DNA of 64,000 bases, taken from Caldifarciminota bacterium. Its GTDB lineage: Bacteria > Hydrothermota > Hydrothermia > UBA1063 > CAJXJZ01. Both the position numbers and the translations under genes were made by a program. Shown here piece by piece: positions 1-8,595 of this stretch; the stretch's first letter is position 1; each line of letters begins with the position of its first letter. The stretch lies in assembly GCA_026986775.1 (NCBI GenBank), contig JALSNX010000027.1, positions 62,001 through 126,000 on the forward strand. The letters are read 5' to 3'. The notes beneath the pieces are model-generated. The model saw only the letters and a program-made list of their open reading frames with translations, was not told where the DNA came from and did not search any database.

Positions 1-624
1 CTTCCTCTTTCCATTATAAAAGAAACCTTTGAAAGGGCAAGAGAGGCAAGGATGTACATTCTTGACCTCATGAAAAAGACCCTTGATAAGCCAAGGTCCT
101 CTGTTTCAAAGTATGCTCCTAAGGTTGCTCTACTCAGGGTACCAAAAGATAAAATTGGTCTTATAATAGGCGCTGGTGGCAGAACCATAAAGAGTATTAT
201 AGAGGAAACGGATACGAGTATTGACATTGACGACATAAAGGGTCTTGTTATTATAGCGGGTAAAAAGAAAGACGATGTGGAGAATGCAAAGGAAATTATA
301 GAAAAACTCATTGAGGATGTGGAACTGGGTAAGGTCTATACGGGTAAAGTGGTCAGAATAGCCAATTTTGGCGCTTTTGTTGAAGTTCTGCCCGGTAAAG
401 AGGGTCTTTTACACATCTCTGAAATATCCGATGAGAGAATAAACAACGTGGAGGATGTTTTAAAGGTGGGTCAGGAAATCCCTGTTAAGATTATTGATAT
501 TGATGAAATGGGTAGATTTAAACTCTCCATGAAGCAGGCAGACCCCAATTATAAACCAAAGCCGGGAAAACACAACCATTCAGATAAAAAGAGATTTGGC
601 AGGGGAAGACGGGAGCACCATTAA
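1..624 (+). CDS. pnp: Polyribonucleotide nucleotidyltransferase, C-terminal part (partial at 5' edge)
   Basis: The reading frame is open from base 1, so this is the C-terminal end of a gene starting outside the window. PNPase degrades RNA 3' to 5' using phosphate and works in the cytoplasmic degradosome. The visible part holds the end of the second RNase PH domain (an ERAREARMYIL-like helix), a KH domain with the GAGGRTIKSI loop, and an S1 domain starting near VYTGKVVRIANFGAFVEV and ending LSMKQ. The tail is short, basic and His-rich. The next gene begins inside its last 29 bases, which suggests translational coupling. Confidence 0.97.
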   Translation, partial: LPLSIIKETFERAREARMYILDLMKKTLDKPRSSVSKYAPKVALLRVPKDKIGLIIGAGGRTIKSIIEETDTSIDIDDIKGLVIIAGKKKDDVENAKEIIEKLIEDVELGKVYTGKVVRIANFGAFVEVLPGKEGLLHISEISDERINNVEDVLKVGQEIPVKIIDIDEMGRFKLSMKQADPNYKPKPGKHNHSDKKRFGRGRREHH

Positions 625-1738
625 AAAATCGTGGAAGATTCCTCTCTTTGACCTTTCCTTTGGAGAGGAGGAAAAAGAAGCAGTTTCAAGGGTTTTATCT
701 TCTGGCTGGATTACACTTGGAGAGGAGACAGAACAGTTTGAACAGGAGTTTGCCCGTTACGTTGGAACAAAATACGCTCTCTTTTTCTCAAGTGGAACAG
801 CGGCACTTCACGTTGCATACATTTCAGCAGGTATAAAAAAAGAAAGCAGGGTTCTTGTTCCATCATACACTTTTGTATCAACAGTGACACCCCTTATATG
901 GTGCGGTGCTCACATAATATTCGGAGAAATTTCAGGGGAGCGTAATCTCAATCTCTCACACAGGGAAATTGATGATAAGAAACCGGAGTTTGCAGTTTAT
1001 GTTCCCATTGCGGGCTTCATGGAAGGCCTTGCAGAATTTGCTGAAGAATCACGTAAGAGGAAAGTTGTACTTATTGAAGACTGTTCCCATGCACATGGAA
1101 GTATTTTAAACGGTAAAAGATGTGGCACATTTGGAAAGGTTGGGGTTTACAGCCTTTATTCCAACAAAAATATGACAACAGGTGAAGGTGGCATGCTCGT
1201 TACAGACGATATAGAGATTTATAAAAAGGCAAAACTCCTTCGTTCTCATGGTATGACCCGGCTTGCGTATGAAAGGTATAGAGGAGAATCTGAGGTTTAC
1301 GATATAGTGGAGATAGGATACAATTACAGGGCAACTGAAATGCAGGCGGCCATTGGCAGGGTGCAGCTTAAAAAACTTGACAGGATGAACGAAAAAAGAA
1401 GGGAACTTGTCAGACTATACAGAAGCCTGTTTGCTGAAGTAAATGAGATAAAAATTCCCTTTACACATTTTGGAACAGGTTCAAATTACATTTTTCCTAT
1501 ACTGGTGCCGGCAGAAAAAAGGGCTGCGATTCTGCATAAACTTACACAGGAGGGCATTCAGACGTCATGGCATTACAGGCCAGTCCATACCTTTTCAGCC
1601 ATAAAGAAGAAAGTCGGGTTATTTCATTTACCTCTTACAGAAAGCATCGCTCAGAGAGAGATTACCCTTCCCCTTTATCCAGACATGAGCCCTGAAATGG
1701 TCAGGGAGGTTGTTAATGCCACGAAAGATTCGCTCTGA
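596..1738 (+). CDS. DegT/DnrJ/EryC1/StrS family PLP-dependent aminotransferase
   Basis: Members of this family transaminate keto-sugar nucleotides to make amino sugars for surface glycans or cofactors. The protein is 380 aa, the family's usual length. The PLP lysine lies in SNKNMTTGEGG, preceded by the acidic IEDCSHAHG segment, and the GYNYRATEMQAAIG motif is present. The start is TTG at 596, overlapping pnp by 29 nt; no ATG fits the conserved N-terminus (IPLFDLSFGEEE). The nearby sugar transferase, on the opposite strand, suggests a role in amino-sugar glycan synthesis, but the exact substrate cannot be read from sequence. Confidence 0.9.
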   Translation: MAGEDGSTIKKSWKIPLFDLSFGEEEKEAVSRVLSSGWITLGEETEQFEQEFARYVGTKYALFFSSGTAALHVAYISAGIKKESRVLVPSYTFVSTVTPLIWCGAHIIFGEISGERNLNLSHREIDDKKPEFAVYVPIAGFMEGLAEFAEESRKRKVVLIEDCSHAHGSILNGKRCGTFGKVGVYSLYSNKNMTTGEGGMLVTDDIEIYKKAKLLRSHGMTRLAYERYRGESEVYDIVEIGYNYRATEMQAAIGRVQLKKLDRMNEKRRELVRLYRSLFAEVNEIKIPFTHFGTGSNYIFPILVPAEKRAAILHKLTQEGIQTSWHYRPVHTFSAIKKKVGLFHLPLTESIAQREITLPLYPDMSPEMVREVVNATKDSL

Positions 1739-2450
1739 GCGTGGAGAGCTTATTAAAAAGCGTATATTCGGAGAATTCGGGGTATTTACCTTTGCACTTC
1801 CCAAAATAGCGGAAGAAGTTATGCCGGGACAGTTTGTTATGCTTAAAATTAAAGATGAAAAGGACCCGCTGTTAGCACGACCCTTTTCCGTATTCTATGC
1901 AGAGGATAAAGTACTGGAACTCTTTGTAAAAAGGGTGGGTAGAACTACAACGGAACTTTTTGCTCTTAATACAGGAGAAAGGGTCAATTTCCTGGGACCG
2001 CTGGGCAATGCCTTCAAAAATGCTGGAAGTTCTGTAGTTTTAATTGGAGGTGGAAGCGGTGTTGCGCCATTGAATTTTTATGCCAGAAAGTACGGATTTG
2101 GGAGATTCCTTATAGGTTTTCCCTCGTATTTAGAAGGGCTTTTTGACATATTTCCAGATGGGGTTGATATTGTGACTGAGGATGGCAGTTTCGGGAAAAA
2201 GGGGTATCCCACAGATTATCTTAGTGGTGATGAAGGTATTGTCTATGCCTGCGGCCCCCTTCCGATGCTCAGGTCCCTTGAAAAAAAGAGGAGCAAAAAC
2301 CTTGAAAATACATATGTTTCTCTTGAGAGTATGATGGGCTGTGGTTTTGGAATATGTGCGGGTTGTGGAGTTAAGAAGAGAAAAGAGGAAGGTTATTTCC
2401 GTGTCTGCTCAGATGGCCCCATATTCTCATTTTCACGCATAGCGATATAA
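1716..2450 (+). CDS. PyrK-like FAD/2Fe-2S electron-transfer subunit
   Basis: This resembles PyrK, the electron-transfer subunit of NAD-dependent dihydroorotate dehydrogenase (pyrimidine synthesis). An FAD-binding segment (LLARPFSVF) is followed by a nucleotide-binding motif (IGGGSGVAPL), YACGPLPML, and a C-terminal 2Fe-2S cluster with cysteines in MGCGFGICAGCGV plus a later RVCSDGP cysteine. ATG 1716 is chosen because GGAGGT lies 5 nt upstream; this overlaps the aminotransferase by 23 nt. No pyrD is in view, so a related electron-transfer role (for example as a sulfide dehydrogenase subunit) is possible. Its 3' end overlaps the convergent sugar transferase by 58 nt. Confidence 0.85.
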   Translation: MPRKIRSERGELIKKRIFGEFGVFTFALPKIAEEVMPGQFVMLKIKDEKDPLLARPFSVFYAEDKVLELFVKRVGRTTTELFALNTGERVNFLGPLGNAFKNAGSSVVLIGGGSGVAPLNFYARKYGFGRFLIGFPSYLEGLFDIFPDGVDIVTEDGSFGKKGYPTDYLSGDEGIVYACGPLPMLRSLEKKRSKNLENTYVSLESMMGCGFGICAGCGVKKRKEEGYFRVCSDGPIFSFSRIAI

Positions 2451-3022
2451 AACTCGCGTATTACCTTCAGGGGTGTAAGAAATGTAATTTTAATATCCAG
2501 GAGAAGATTCCAGTTTTCAATGTATTCAATATCGTATTTCACTTTCTCGCTCCATGGCTCTCTGTTAAAGACCTCAATCTGTGCCAGTCCTGTAATGCCG
2601 GGTCTTAAATAGGTTCTTTTTCCCCTGAAAAAATCCTCTTTTTCGTAAATTTCCGGTGGAACAGGTCTTGGACCAATTAAACTGAGGTCTCCCTTGATAA
2701 CGTTAATTAACTGGGGCAGTTCATCAAGTCGGAGAGAGCGAAGGATTTTGCCCAGTTTGGTTATTCGCATATGGTCGGGCAGGAGATTACCGTTTTCATC
2801 CCGCTCTTCAGTCATGGTTCTGAATTTATAGACCATGAAAGGCTTTCCAAACCAGCCAATTCTTACCTGTTTGAAAATCACAGGTTTGCCCATGAATAAC
2901 CATACAAGTATATAAATCAAAATCATGAGGGGAAGTGTAAAAAGAAACAGTGGAATGGATATAACAAGGTCAAAAATTCTCTTAATACAGGCAATCTTTC
3001 TGTACTTTTCCTTTTCAGACAC
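2393..3022 (-). CDS. Bacterial sugar transferase (polyprenyl-phosphate glycosyl-1-phosphate transferase)
   Basis: This monotopic membrane enzyme would transfer a sugar phosphate from a UDP-sugar to undecaprenyl phosphate, the first step in building a surface glycan. One N-terminal hydrophobic re-entrant segment (residues about 17-40) is followed by YKFRTM, the catalytic DE pair in LDELPQLINV, GDLSLIGPRP and RPGITGLAQI. At 209 aa it is the short PglC-like form without an N-terminal domain. The start is GTG at 3022; a TATAAT box lies only 6 nt upstream and no Shine-Dalgarno is visible, so the mRNA is probably leaderless. The last 58 nt overlap the convergent PyrK-like gene. Confidence 0.92.
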   Translation of the reverse strand: MSEKEKYRKIACIKRIFDLVISIPLFLFTLPLMILIYILVWLFMGKPVIFKQVRIGWFGKPFMVYKFRTMTEERDENGNLLPDHMRITKLGKILRSLRLDELPQLINVIKGDLSLIGPRPVPPEIYEKEDFFRGKRTYLRPGITGLAQIEVFNREPWSEKVKYDIEYIENWNLLLDIKITFLTPLKVIREFYIAMRENENMGPSEQTRK

Positions 3023-3028
3023 GAATAA

Positions 3029-3081
3029 ATTATAAGGTATGAACCTTGAAGGTTCACTTTAAAAGATGTAAGATTTATAAT
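3029..3081. promoter_or_regulatory. Divergent promoters with a shared operator-like palindrome
   Basis: Minus strand: TATAAT at 3034-3029, 6 nt before the GTG of the sugar transferase, with a weak -35 (GTGAAC) 17 nt away. Plus strand: TTCACT (3053-3058), a 17 nt spacer and TATAAT (3076-3081), 9 nt before ATG 3091. Between them, 3041-3055 is an inverted repeat with 7-nt arms (GAACCTT, G, AAGGTTC). It covers the minus-strand spacer and -35 and touches the plus-strand -35, as expected for a common repressor site. The boxes are read from sequence; regulation is inferred. Confidence 0.55.
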
Positions 3082-3090
3082 ATGAAAGAC

Positions 3091-3492
3091 ATGAGTCTTG
3101 AAGAGAAGGTGGTAAAGTACATACTTACCAGGCAAAATGACCTTTCACCCTTCAGATTAAGCAGAATACTGATTTTAAGCGAGCTTGAGTACGTCAAAAA
3201 ACACGGTAAAAAGCCACTTGAATTTTACTATGTCATATACCCGTCTGCCTTTTATATTGAAGGTTTTTCTGAGTTTTTACAGGATATTGAGGATTTAGAG
3301 AAGGTAATAGAAGAGAAAGATAGTAAGAAAAGGGGATACTTCCATCTGAAAAAACCGTGCTCCTGTGAAATCCCGGAGGATTTAAAGGAGATTATAGATA
3401 ATATTCTAACCACCACAAAAGACCTTTCAGATGAAGATTTGAATAGAATGGTGGTGGAGAGGGAAGATTACAGAAGTTATATACAAAACTAA
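3091..3492 (+). CDS. Hypothetical protein, 133 aa
   Basis: I do not recognise this family. It is a soluble, charged, mostly helical protein with a short segment PCSCEIPEDL near residue 105. It has no signal peptide or membrane segment. ATG 3091 is preferred because TATAAT ends 9 nt upstream, which fits a leaderless message; ATG 3082 and TTG 3046 are in frame upstream but lie on or before the -10 box. It is divergent from the sugar transferase and may share its regulation. A short inverted repeat (ACAAAAC/GTTTTGT) surrounds the stop codon at 3483-3499, too weak to call a terminator. Confidence 0.7.
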   Translation: MSLEEKVVKYILTRQNDLSPFRLSRILILSELEYVKKHGKKPLEFYYVIYPSAFYIEGFSEFLQDIEDLEKVIEEKDSKKRGYFHLKKPCSCEIPEDLKEIIDNILTTTKDLSDEDLNRMVVEREDYRSYIQN

Positions 3493-3526
3493 GTTTTGTT
3501 TACCACTGTGTTTTTCCTGTCAACCT

Positions 3527-3555
3527 TTGCCCGTCCCCTTTTTTTATTTTAAAAT
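3527..3555 (+). promoter_or_regulatory. Promoter of plsY-gpsA (leaderless type)
   Basis: TTGCCC at 3527-3532, a 17 nt spacer and TAAAAT at 3550-3555. The -10 ends 7 nt before ATG 3563, so transcription should start at or next to the start codon; no Shine-Dalgarno is present. Confidence 0.6.
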
Positions 3556-3562
3556 GTGATGT

Positions 3563-4147
3563 ATGAAGATAGGTATAATTGTTTTCACATTCTTTCTATC
3601 AGGTATCCCCTTTGGCCTCATATTTTCAAAGGTATTCAAAGGGGTTGATGTCCGTAAGGTGGGCTCCGGTAATATCGGTGCCACCAATGTGCTCCGTGCA
3701 GCAGGGTGGAAGGTTGCACTCCTTACTGCTATATTTGATGTTGCCAAATCAGCATTACCCGTTATTTACGCAAAAGGCGCAATAAGTCCTGATTTTGCAT
3801 ACATAGTTGCCATTTTTGCGGTAATGGGACATATCTTTTCTCCTTACCTTCTTTTTAAAGGTGGAAAGGGGGTTGCCTGCATGTTCGGAGCACTTTTGGG
3901 CCTCAATGTGTTGTACTTTTTTGCCTTTCTTGCAATTTTTGCTCTCTTTATCTATATTACCCGATATGTGTCTCTGTCTTCTATTTTAACCAGTCTTCTC
4001 GTTTTTATTTATATGGGTATTTTTAGCAGGGAGAAAAATGCAATTCTTTTCGGATTTGTGGTGTTTTTGCTTATTGTTCTGAGACATAGCGGCAATATTA
4101 AAAGATTGATTAAAGGAACAGAACCAAAGATAGGCAGTCAAAAATGA
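3563..4147 (+). CDS. plsY: Glycerol-3-phosphate acyltransferase PlsY
   Basis: PlsY is an inner-membrane enzyme that moves an acyl group from acyl-phosphate to glycerol-3-phosphate, the first committed step of phospholipid synthesis. At 194 aa it has the normal length, with about five membrane segments. The conserved loops are visible: SGNIGATNVLR near residue 36, the glycine-rich FKGGKGVACMFG near residue 100, and a C-terminal LRHSGNIKRLIKGTE. It is followed by gpsA with a 4 nt ATGA overlap, so the two successive steps of glycerolipid synthesis are encoded together. Confidence 0.97.
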   Translation: MKIGIIVFTFFLSGIPFGLIFSKVFKGVDVRKVGSGNIGATNVLRAAGWKVALLTAIFDVAKSALPVIYAKGAISPDFAYIVAIFAVMGHIFSPYLLFKGGKGVACMFGALLGLNVLYFFAFLAIFALFIYITRYVSLSSILTSLLVFIYMGIFSREKNAILFGFVVFLLIVLRHSGNIKRLIKGTEPKIGSQK

Positions 4148-5136
4148 AGATAGGTGTTTTGGGATATGGCAGTTTTGGCCTTGTTATATCCTCTATTCTA
4201 TATGAAAATGGACATGATGTGATAGTATGGGGAAGGAATCCCGAAAAGGTGAAAGAACTCAGTGAAAAACGCACGGATCCCCATAAACTTCCTGACTTCA
4301 GATTGCCCCGTGAGGTGTTGATAACATCATCTTTAGAGAAACTCAAGGATACCGAACTCATTGTTTCTGCCCTGCCATCACATGCCATAAAGGAAGTATT
4401 CAATGAGCTTTTAACTGTTTTCGTCCCCCTGAATATTGTATCCCTTACAAAGGGATTTGTTGATGAGGAAAACCTGCCATCGGACTTTTTAAAAAGCATT
4501 CTGGGAAAGTCTAAAATTGCAGTATTATCAGGCCCCACAATAGCAAGGGAACTTGCCAGAAAATTGCCCACATCATGCGTTGTTGCATCAGATGACCATG
4601 AGTTTGCCGAGCACGTCCAGAAAATCATTGCAAGGCCGTATTTCAGAATATATACCCATGATGATACGAGGGGTGTGGAATTAGGAGGTGCTTTGAAAAA
4701 TGTCATAGCCATTGCAGCGGGTATGGTGGATGGCCTTAAACTCGGTGCAAATGCGAAAGGTGCACTTTTGACACGGGGCATTGCGGAGATGAGAAGGCTT
4801 GCTCTGTCAATGGGTGCAAGGGAGAATACTCTCATGGGACTTTCTGGATACGGTGACCTAATTACAACCTCATTCTCAAAGGATTCAAGAAACCGCACCG
4901 TGGGTGAACTTATTGCAAAGGGCATGAAACTTGCCGATATTATGGAAAAACTCGGCATGGTGGCAGAGGGTGTGAGAACAAGCGGCATAGTCCTTAAAAT
5001 CGCAGAGAAAATTAAAATTGACATGCCCATTACACAGGTTGTTAATCTCATTGTCAACGAGAAAATAACCTTTGATGAGGCCATCTCAATGCTTCTTTCA
5101 AGGCCCCTTAAAAAGGAGTTTTACAATGGACATTGA
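4144..5136 (+). CDS. gpsA: NAD(P)-dependent glycerol-3-phosphate dehydrogenase
   Basis: GpsA reduces dihydroxyacetone phosphate to sn-glycerol-3-phosphate in the cytoplasm, supplying PlsY. The N-terminal Rossmann motif GYGSFGLVIS is a variant of GxGxxGxA. SLTKGF, LSGPTIARELA, the catalytic lysine region ELGGALKNVIAIAAGM and GLSGYGDLITT are all present. The length is 330 aa, typical. The start overlaps the plsY stop (ATGA) and its last 11 nt contain the start of the next gene. Confidence 0.97.
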   Translation: MKIGVLGYGSFGLVISSILYENGHDVIVWGRNPEKVKELSEKRTDPHKLPDFRLPREVLITSSLEKLKDTELIVSALPSHAIKEVFNELLTVFVPLNIVSLTKGFVDEENLPSDFLKSILGKSKIAVLSGPTIARELARKLPTSCVVASDDHEFAEHVQKIIARPYFRIYTHDDTRGVELGGALKNVIAIAAGMVDGLKLGANAKGALLTRGIAEMRRLALSMGARENTLMGLSGYGDLITTSFSKDSRNRTVGELIAKGMKLADIMEKLGMVAEGVRTSGIVLKIAEKIKIDMPITQVVNLIVNEKITFDEAISMLLSRPLKKEFYNGH

Positions 5137-5836
5137 ATATGAAATCATTGAAAAAGAAGGTATGGTTGAGGTGATAAAGAACGGTGATTCAAAAAATTAT
5201 CCTCTTGTGGAACTTCCTGATACTTTTGTAAAATGGAGCACATCTGAAAGGCTCAAAGTCCTTGATATGGTAAAAGAGCATAAGTTTCCAGAGTATCTTG
5301 AAGGACCTCACAATGGTATGGTGGCAACATGCGGAAATACAAGAGAGGATGATGTAATTTCTATTAACAATGCCGTAAAGGGTGTGGGGTATCTACCAAA
5401 GAAAGAGAGCATTGATGAGCTCATTAATATAATGAAAGATACGAAAAAAGAAGGTCTTTCCAGAAAAGTCTCGGTACTTTATGATTTTTACAGCAATTTT
5501 GATAAGTACTTCAGAAGGGATGGACTTTTATCCCTTGAACTTTACACATATGGGGATTACAGGACAAAAACCTATTTGAATCTTATAAAAAATCCAGAAT
5601 ACGCCATGGTATTCCTTGACATGCCGACCTTTCAGGTAAAGGGAATAGCAAGGCTCATACATCCAGAAGACGATGTTAATTCGTACGAGAGGAAGGTTTT
5701 TGAGTATGCCAATCTAATACACTCCTATTTTCACGGCCATTTTTCAAGGGAGTTTATAGCAATAGTCTTTTATATATCAAGGGTCTTTGATTCAACGCCC
5801 GGAAAGGGTGGAAAGGGAAAGCGCATATATAGATAA
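5126..5836 (+). CDS. Hypothetical protein, possible split-barrel flavin-binding fold
   Basis: The function is unknown. A C-terminal stretch (roughly residues 145-190, with TKTYLNLIKNPEYAMVFLDM then FQVKGIARLI) resembles the flavin-binding split barrel of pyridoxamine-phosphate-oxidase-like proteins, where a KxxNLxxNP pattern precedes a beta strand and xGxA. This is a weak resemblance only. The C-terminus is Gly/Lys-rich (TPGKGGKGKR). ATG 5126 is chosen because AAAAAGGAG lies 7-8 nt upstream; this overlaps gpsA by 11 nt. An in-frame upstream ATG at 5072 would sit deep inside gpsA. Confidence 0.7.
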   Translation: MDIEYEIIEKEGMVEVIKNGDSKNYPLVELPDTFVKWSTSERLKVLDMVKEHKFPEYLEGPHNGMVATCGNTREDDVISINNAVKGVGYLPKKESIDELINIMKDTKKEGLSRKVSVLYDFYSNFDKYFRRDGLLSLELYTYGDYRTKTYLNLIKNPEYAMVFLDMPTFQVKGIARLIHPEDDVNSYERKVFEYANLIHSYFHGHFSREFIAIVFYISRVFDSTPGKGGKGKRIYR

Positions 5837-5848
5837 AAGGAGGTAAAC

Positions 5849-7936
5849 ATGAAAAAATGGATGGCAATTTTATTAATATATACAGGTTCTCTCTCTGCTT
5901 TTAATGCCTCTTTTCAAAATACTGCCACATGTTCGGATGGACATCTCAAAATCAACAATAGGGTGGTTGATTCTGTATGCCCAGAGAGGGTATGGTGGTA
6001 TAATGGCGGTTTTGTTTTTGTATCCGGTAATTCTCTTATGGTGTGGAATAACGGCAGGATAAACAAAGTAAGTCTTCCAAAGAATGTAAAAGATTTTGTT
6101 CCGCTTAACAATATGATCCTGCTTATCGGTGATGACGGCTATTTTGCCAGACTTGACGGGGTTAACAAAGAAGTTAAAAGGATTGACAGAGAAAAAGCCT
6201 ATCTGCTTTTAAATACAGGAGAGATAATTTCAAACAGAGAGGCGAAGATAGAATATGTTACAAAGAATGTCAATGTGGCAGGTGTGTATGACACCGTTGA
6301 AATTGAAATATCCGAGCCGTATGTTATTATGGGTCATGATACCATTTCGCCTGAGTTTGAAAAGGTTTTTGGTCTTTTTTCCAAAAATCCTGATAAAAAT
6401 ATAAAAGAGACCATGCTTATGGATATAGACCAGCCCTATGTGTCCGGAGGATATGTTCCCTTTATGAGACCTGTTCATGATGGTGTTCTGTTTATGGCCT
6501 ATTATCCCTGGGCATTTGATTCCTCCTATATATGCATTTTGCATAAAGGCAGTAATTTTTATGTCCTTACGCATAAGGGATGGACTTATCCCGATAAAGC
6601 AACTGATTTAAAGGTGTTAAGCAGTATAGAGGCAAGATGGGTAATAGAGCATTCAGGATACGATTACATTGTTGCCGGTAACACCCTGTATTCTGTGGAT
6701 AATTTAAAACCCGTCGGAGAAAATGTAATTTCGGTTGGTTATGACAATGATGCTATTTTCAGATACAGCACAGGTGCGCCCAGATTCCATTATTTTGAAA
6801 GGGTTGTGGAAGTGGTGGATGAGGAACTTGGAGAGGAGAAAAAACTGAATATAACGCAAAATAACGGGCAGATATTTATAGATAAAAATGAAGTAGAAGG
6901 AGAGTTATACAACGGAAGCCTTTTTGCATGTGGTCACGGCATTTTCATGTATAATAAAGGAAAATTGAAAGGGCTTGATGTGTTTAATAGAAGAGTTTTG
7001 CCGTTGGGCTCTTTTGGAGAGTTAAAGGAAGTAGAGTGTGTGGATGACAGTATCTTGAAAACACACTGGAAAGAGGAAAAAAATGAAAGAGAGATAGATT
7101 TTATCAGTAAGGGATTGTATCTCTTCGCAACGACTTACAGCTCAAACCGTATAAAAAACGGAAACTGGCTAACCGTGAAGGATGCCTTTTCAAAAAAGGT
7201 GTCTATTTCAATACCTGATTTGATTGAACCGAATGTAGAGAGAGGTTTGAGAATAGATTCTATAGAATGCAACGGAAATTCATTTAAAGCAGTGGCAGAA
7301 TTTCCGTTTTTTGAGGACTCTTTAGCTTTAGACATGGTTCTTGGTGAAAACGGAAAAGGCACGGGGGTAAAGTCCTGTGAAGCGGTTGAGACAATAGAAA
7401 GGTCTCAGATAGGATGGGCGGAACTTGCGAGAACGATTGTCCTTGGCTCAGACGAACAGGACTGTAGCATGAGTTTTAAGTGTTTAAACGGCAAATTGGA
7501 ACTGAGTGATGAATCTCATGGAGGTAACGGTGAGTATTGTTCTCTTGATGCGCTATTTGACCCACACGAGGGCACGGACAGCGTTTACATGGTTTATTCC
7601 AGTAATTTCGTTGAAACCGACATTTCTATGGACTTCAACAATATGCAATTTTCAATGGATATAGAGGACATGAATTCCGGCAGGGTTCTTATGAAGACAG
7701 AAGGGCTCATTTACACACCGCAAAACATGCCTGATATCAGTTCTTACAGAAAACTCATTGTTGATTATGAGGAAGGCAGAATAAAAAAGGAGGCATTAAA
7801 GGATTCCGATAAGGTGAAAAATATAGTTTTATATGGTGGTCCCCATGACTGTATCATCATTATTGATAATCCCCGCTATCCGAAGATGATTACGGACTAC
7901 TATGAAATAGTGAGTAAGATGTACGGGTGGGAGTAA
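5849..7936 (+). CDS. Large secreted protein of unknown function, 695 aa
   Basis: It has a clear signal peptide (MKKWMAILLIYTGSLSAF, probable cleavage after SAF or SLSA) and then a beta-rich, acidic sequence with short repeated strands such as GGFVFVSGNSLMVW and YDYIVAGNTLYSVDN, which suggests a propeller-like fold in the N-terminal half. There are no membrane segments later and no sorting tail. A strong ribosome site (AAAGGAGG) lies 5 nt before ATG. It is 12 nt downstream of the preceding gene and probably co-transcribed. No family is recognised. Confidence 0.75.
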   Translation: MKKWMAILLIYTGSLSAFNASFQNTATCSDGHLKINNRVVDSVCPERVWWYNGGFVFVSGNSLMVWNNGRINKVSLPKNVKDFVPLNNMILLIGDDGYFARLDGVNKEVKRIDREKAYLLLNTGEIISNREAKIEYVTKNVNVAGVYDTVEIEISEPYVIMGHDTISPEFEKVFGLFSKNPDKNIKETMLMDIDQPYVSGGYVPFMRPVHDGVLFMAYYPWAFDSSYICILHKGSNFYVLTHKGWTYPDKATDLKVLSSIEARWVIEHSGYDYIVAGNTLYSVDNLKPVGENVISVGYDNDAIFRYSTGAPRFHYFERVVEVVDEELGEEKKLNITQNNGQIFIDKNEVEGELYNGSLFACGHGIFMYNKGKLKGLDVFNRRVLPLGSFGELKEVECVDDSILKTHWKEEKNEREIDFISKGLYLFATTYSSNRIKNGNWLTVKDAFSKKVSISIPDLIEPNVERGLRIDSIECNGNSFKAVAEFPFFEDSLALDMVLGENGKGTGVKSCEAVETIERSQIGWAELARTIVLGSDEQDCSMSFKCLNGKLELSDESHGGNGEYCSLDALFDPHEGTDSVYMVYSSNFVETDISMDFNNMQFSMDIEDMNSGRVLMKTEGLIYTPQNMPDISSYRKLIVDYEEGRIKKEALKDSDKVKNIVLYGGPHDCIIIIDNPRYPKMITDYYEIVSKMYGWE

Positions 7937-7951
7937 GGAAGAAGGCGAGAT

Positions 7952-7979
7952 TTGATGTTTAAAGTTAAGGCAGTAAAAT
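7952..7979 (+). promoter_or_regulatory. Promoter of the lipoprotein-barrel-murJ unit (leaderless type)
   Basis: TTGATG at 7952-7957, a 16 nt spacer and TAAAAT at 7974-7979, which is 7 nt before ATG 7987. No Shine-Dalgarno precedes the ATG, so the message is likely leaderless. Confidence 0.55.
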
Positions 7980-7986
7980 TTTCGTT

Positions 7987-8595
7987 ATGACAATGAGAAA
8001 AATATTACTACTTCTGGGATTCTTACTTCTTTCCTGCACCGTGGATATAGATTACAGACTGTATGAAAAAAAGATAGACCTCCCGCTTATGGGTGCTCAA
8101 TCTGTGGTTAGCCTTAACTTCTATGCCGTAAAGAAAGTGCCCCTTGAGGTTTTAAAAGGGCTTGACATAAAAGATGCAGAGTTTAACTTTACCGCAAGTT
8201 CCACAAAAGACATGACCTTTAAAATAATGGTGCAGGACACAGGACCGGACGCAGACATCACCATGTACGCAACCTGTGAGCCTGAATTTGCGTGTGCAGG
8301 TATCTATGCTGTTTACGGCAAAACACCGGATTACATAGTAGAAAGCCCAACCCTTATACAGGGAAGCGTAGATGGTATAAAGACATTTGAGCAGGTTGTT
8401 CCGGAGAGCATGGCTCTGTCCAAAATAGAACATGCCTTTGAAAAGGGCACGATATGGGTGATAGTCAATGTATCCACCACCGACCCGCTTTACTTTACGC
8501 AGAACGACAGTTTGCACATAAAAAACCTTGAAGGCATTTTCAAGATACAAAAAGACATGTCCTCTTTTGTGGGCCCTGCAGGAGGTGTGTTTTGA
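7987..8595 (+). CDS. Predicted lipoprotein, 202 aa
   Basis: The N-terminus MTMRKILLLLGFLLLSC is a lipoprotein signal with lipobox LLSC, so the mature protein should be anchored to a membrane by its cysteine near residue 17. The rest is beta-rich without a recognised domain. It is coupled to the next gene by a TTGA overlap and a GGAGGT site, so the pair probably acts together at the cell envelope. A second ATG two codons in (ATGAGAAAA) is an alternative start; the leaderless promoter favours 7987. Confidence 0.75.
   Translation: MTMRKILLLLGFLLLSCTVDIDYRLYEKKIDLPLMGAQSVVSLNFYAVKKVPLEVLKGLDIKDAEFNFTASSTKDMTFKIMVQDTGPDADITMYATCEPEFACAGIYAVYGKTPDYIVESPTLIQGSVDGIKTFEQVVPESMALSKIEHAFEKGTIWVIVNVSTTDPLYFTQNDSLHIKNLEGIFKIQKDMSSFVGPAGGVF

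Noticed and set aside
3483-3499. Rho-independent terminator after the 133-aa gene
   Set aside because: The stem is only seven mostly A-T pairs with a loop of three and no T tract. Across the window I found no strong intrinsic terminator.
4110-5084. 324-codon minus-strand open frame opposite gpsA
   Set aside because: gpsA is certain; the antisense frame is low-complexity Ser/Phe-rich sequence typical of a shadow.
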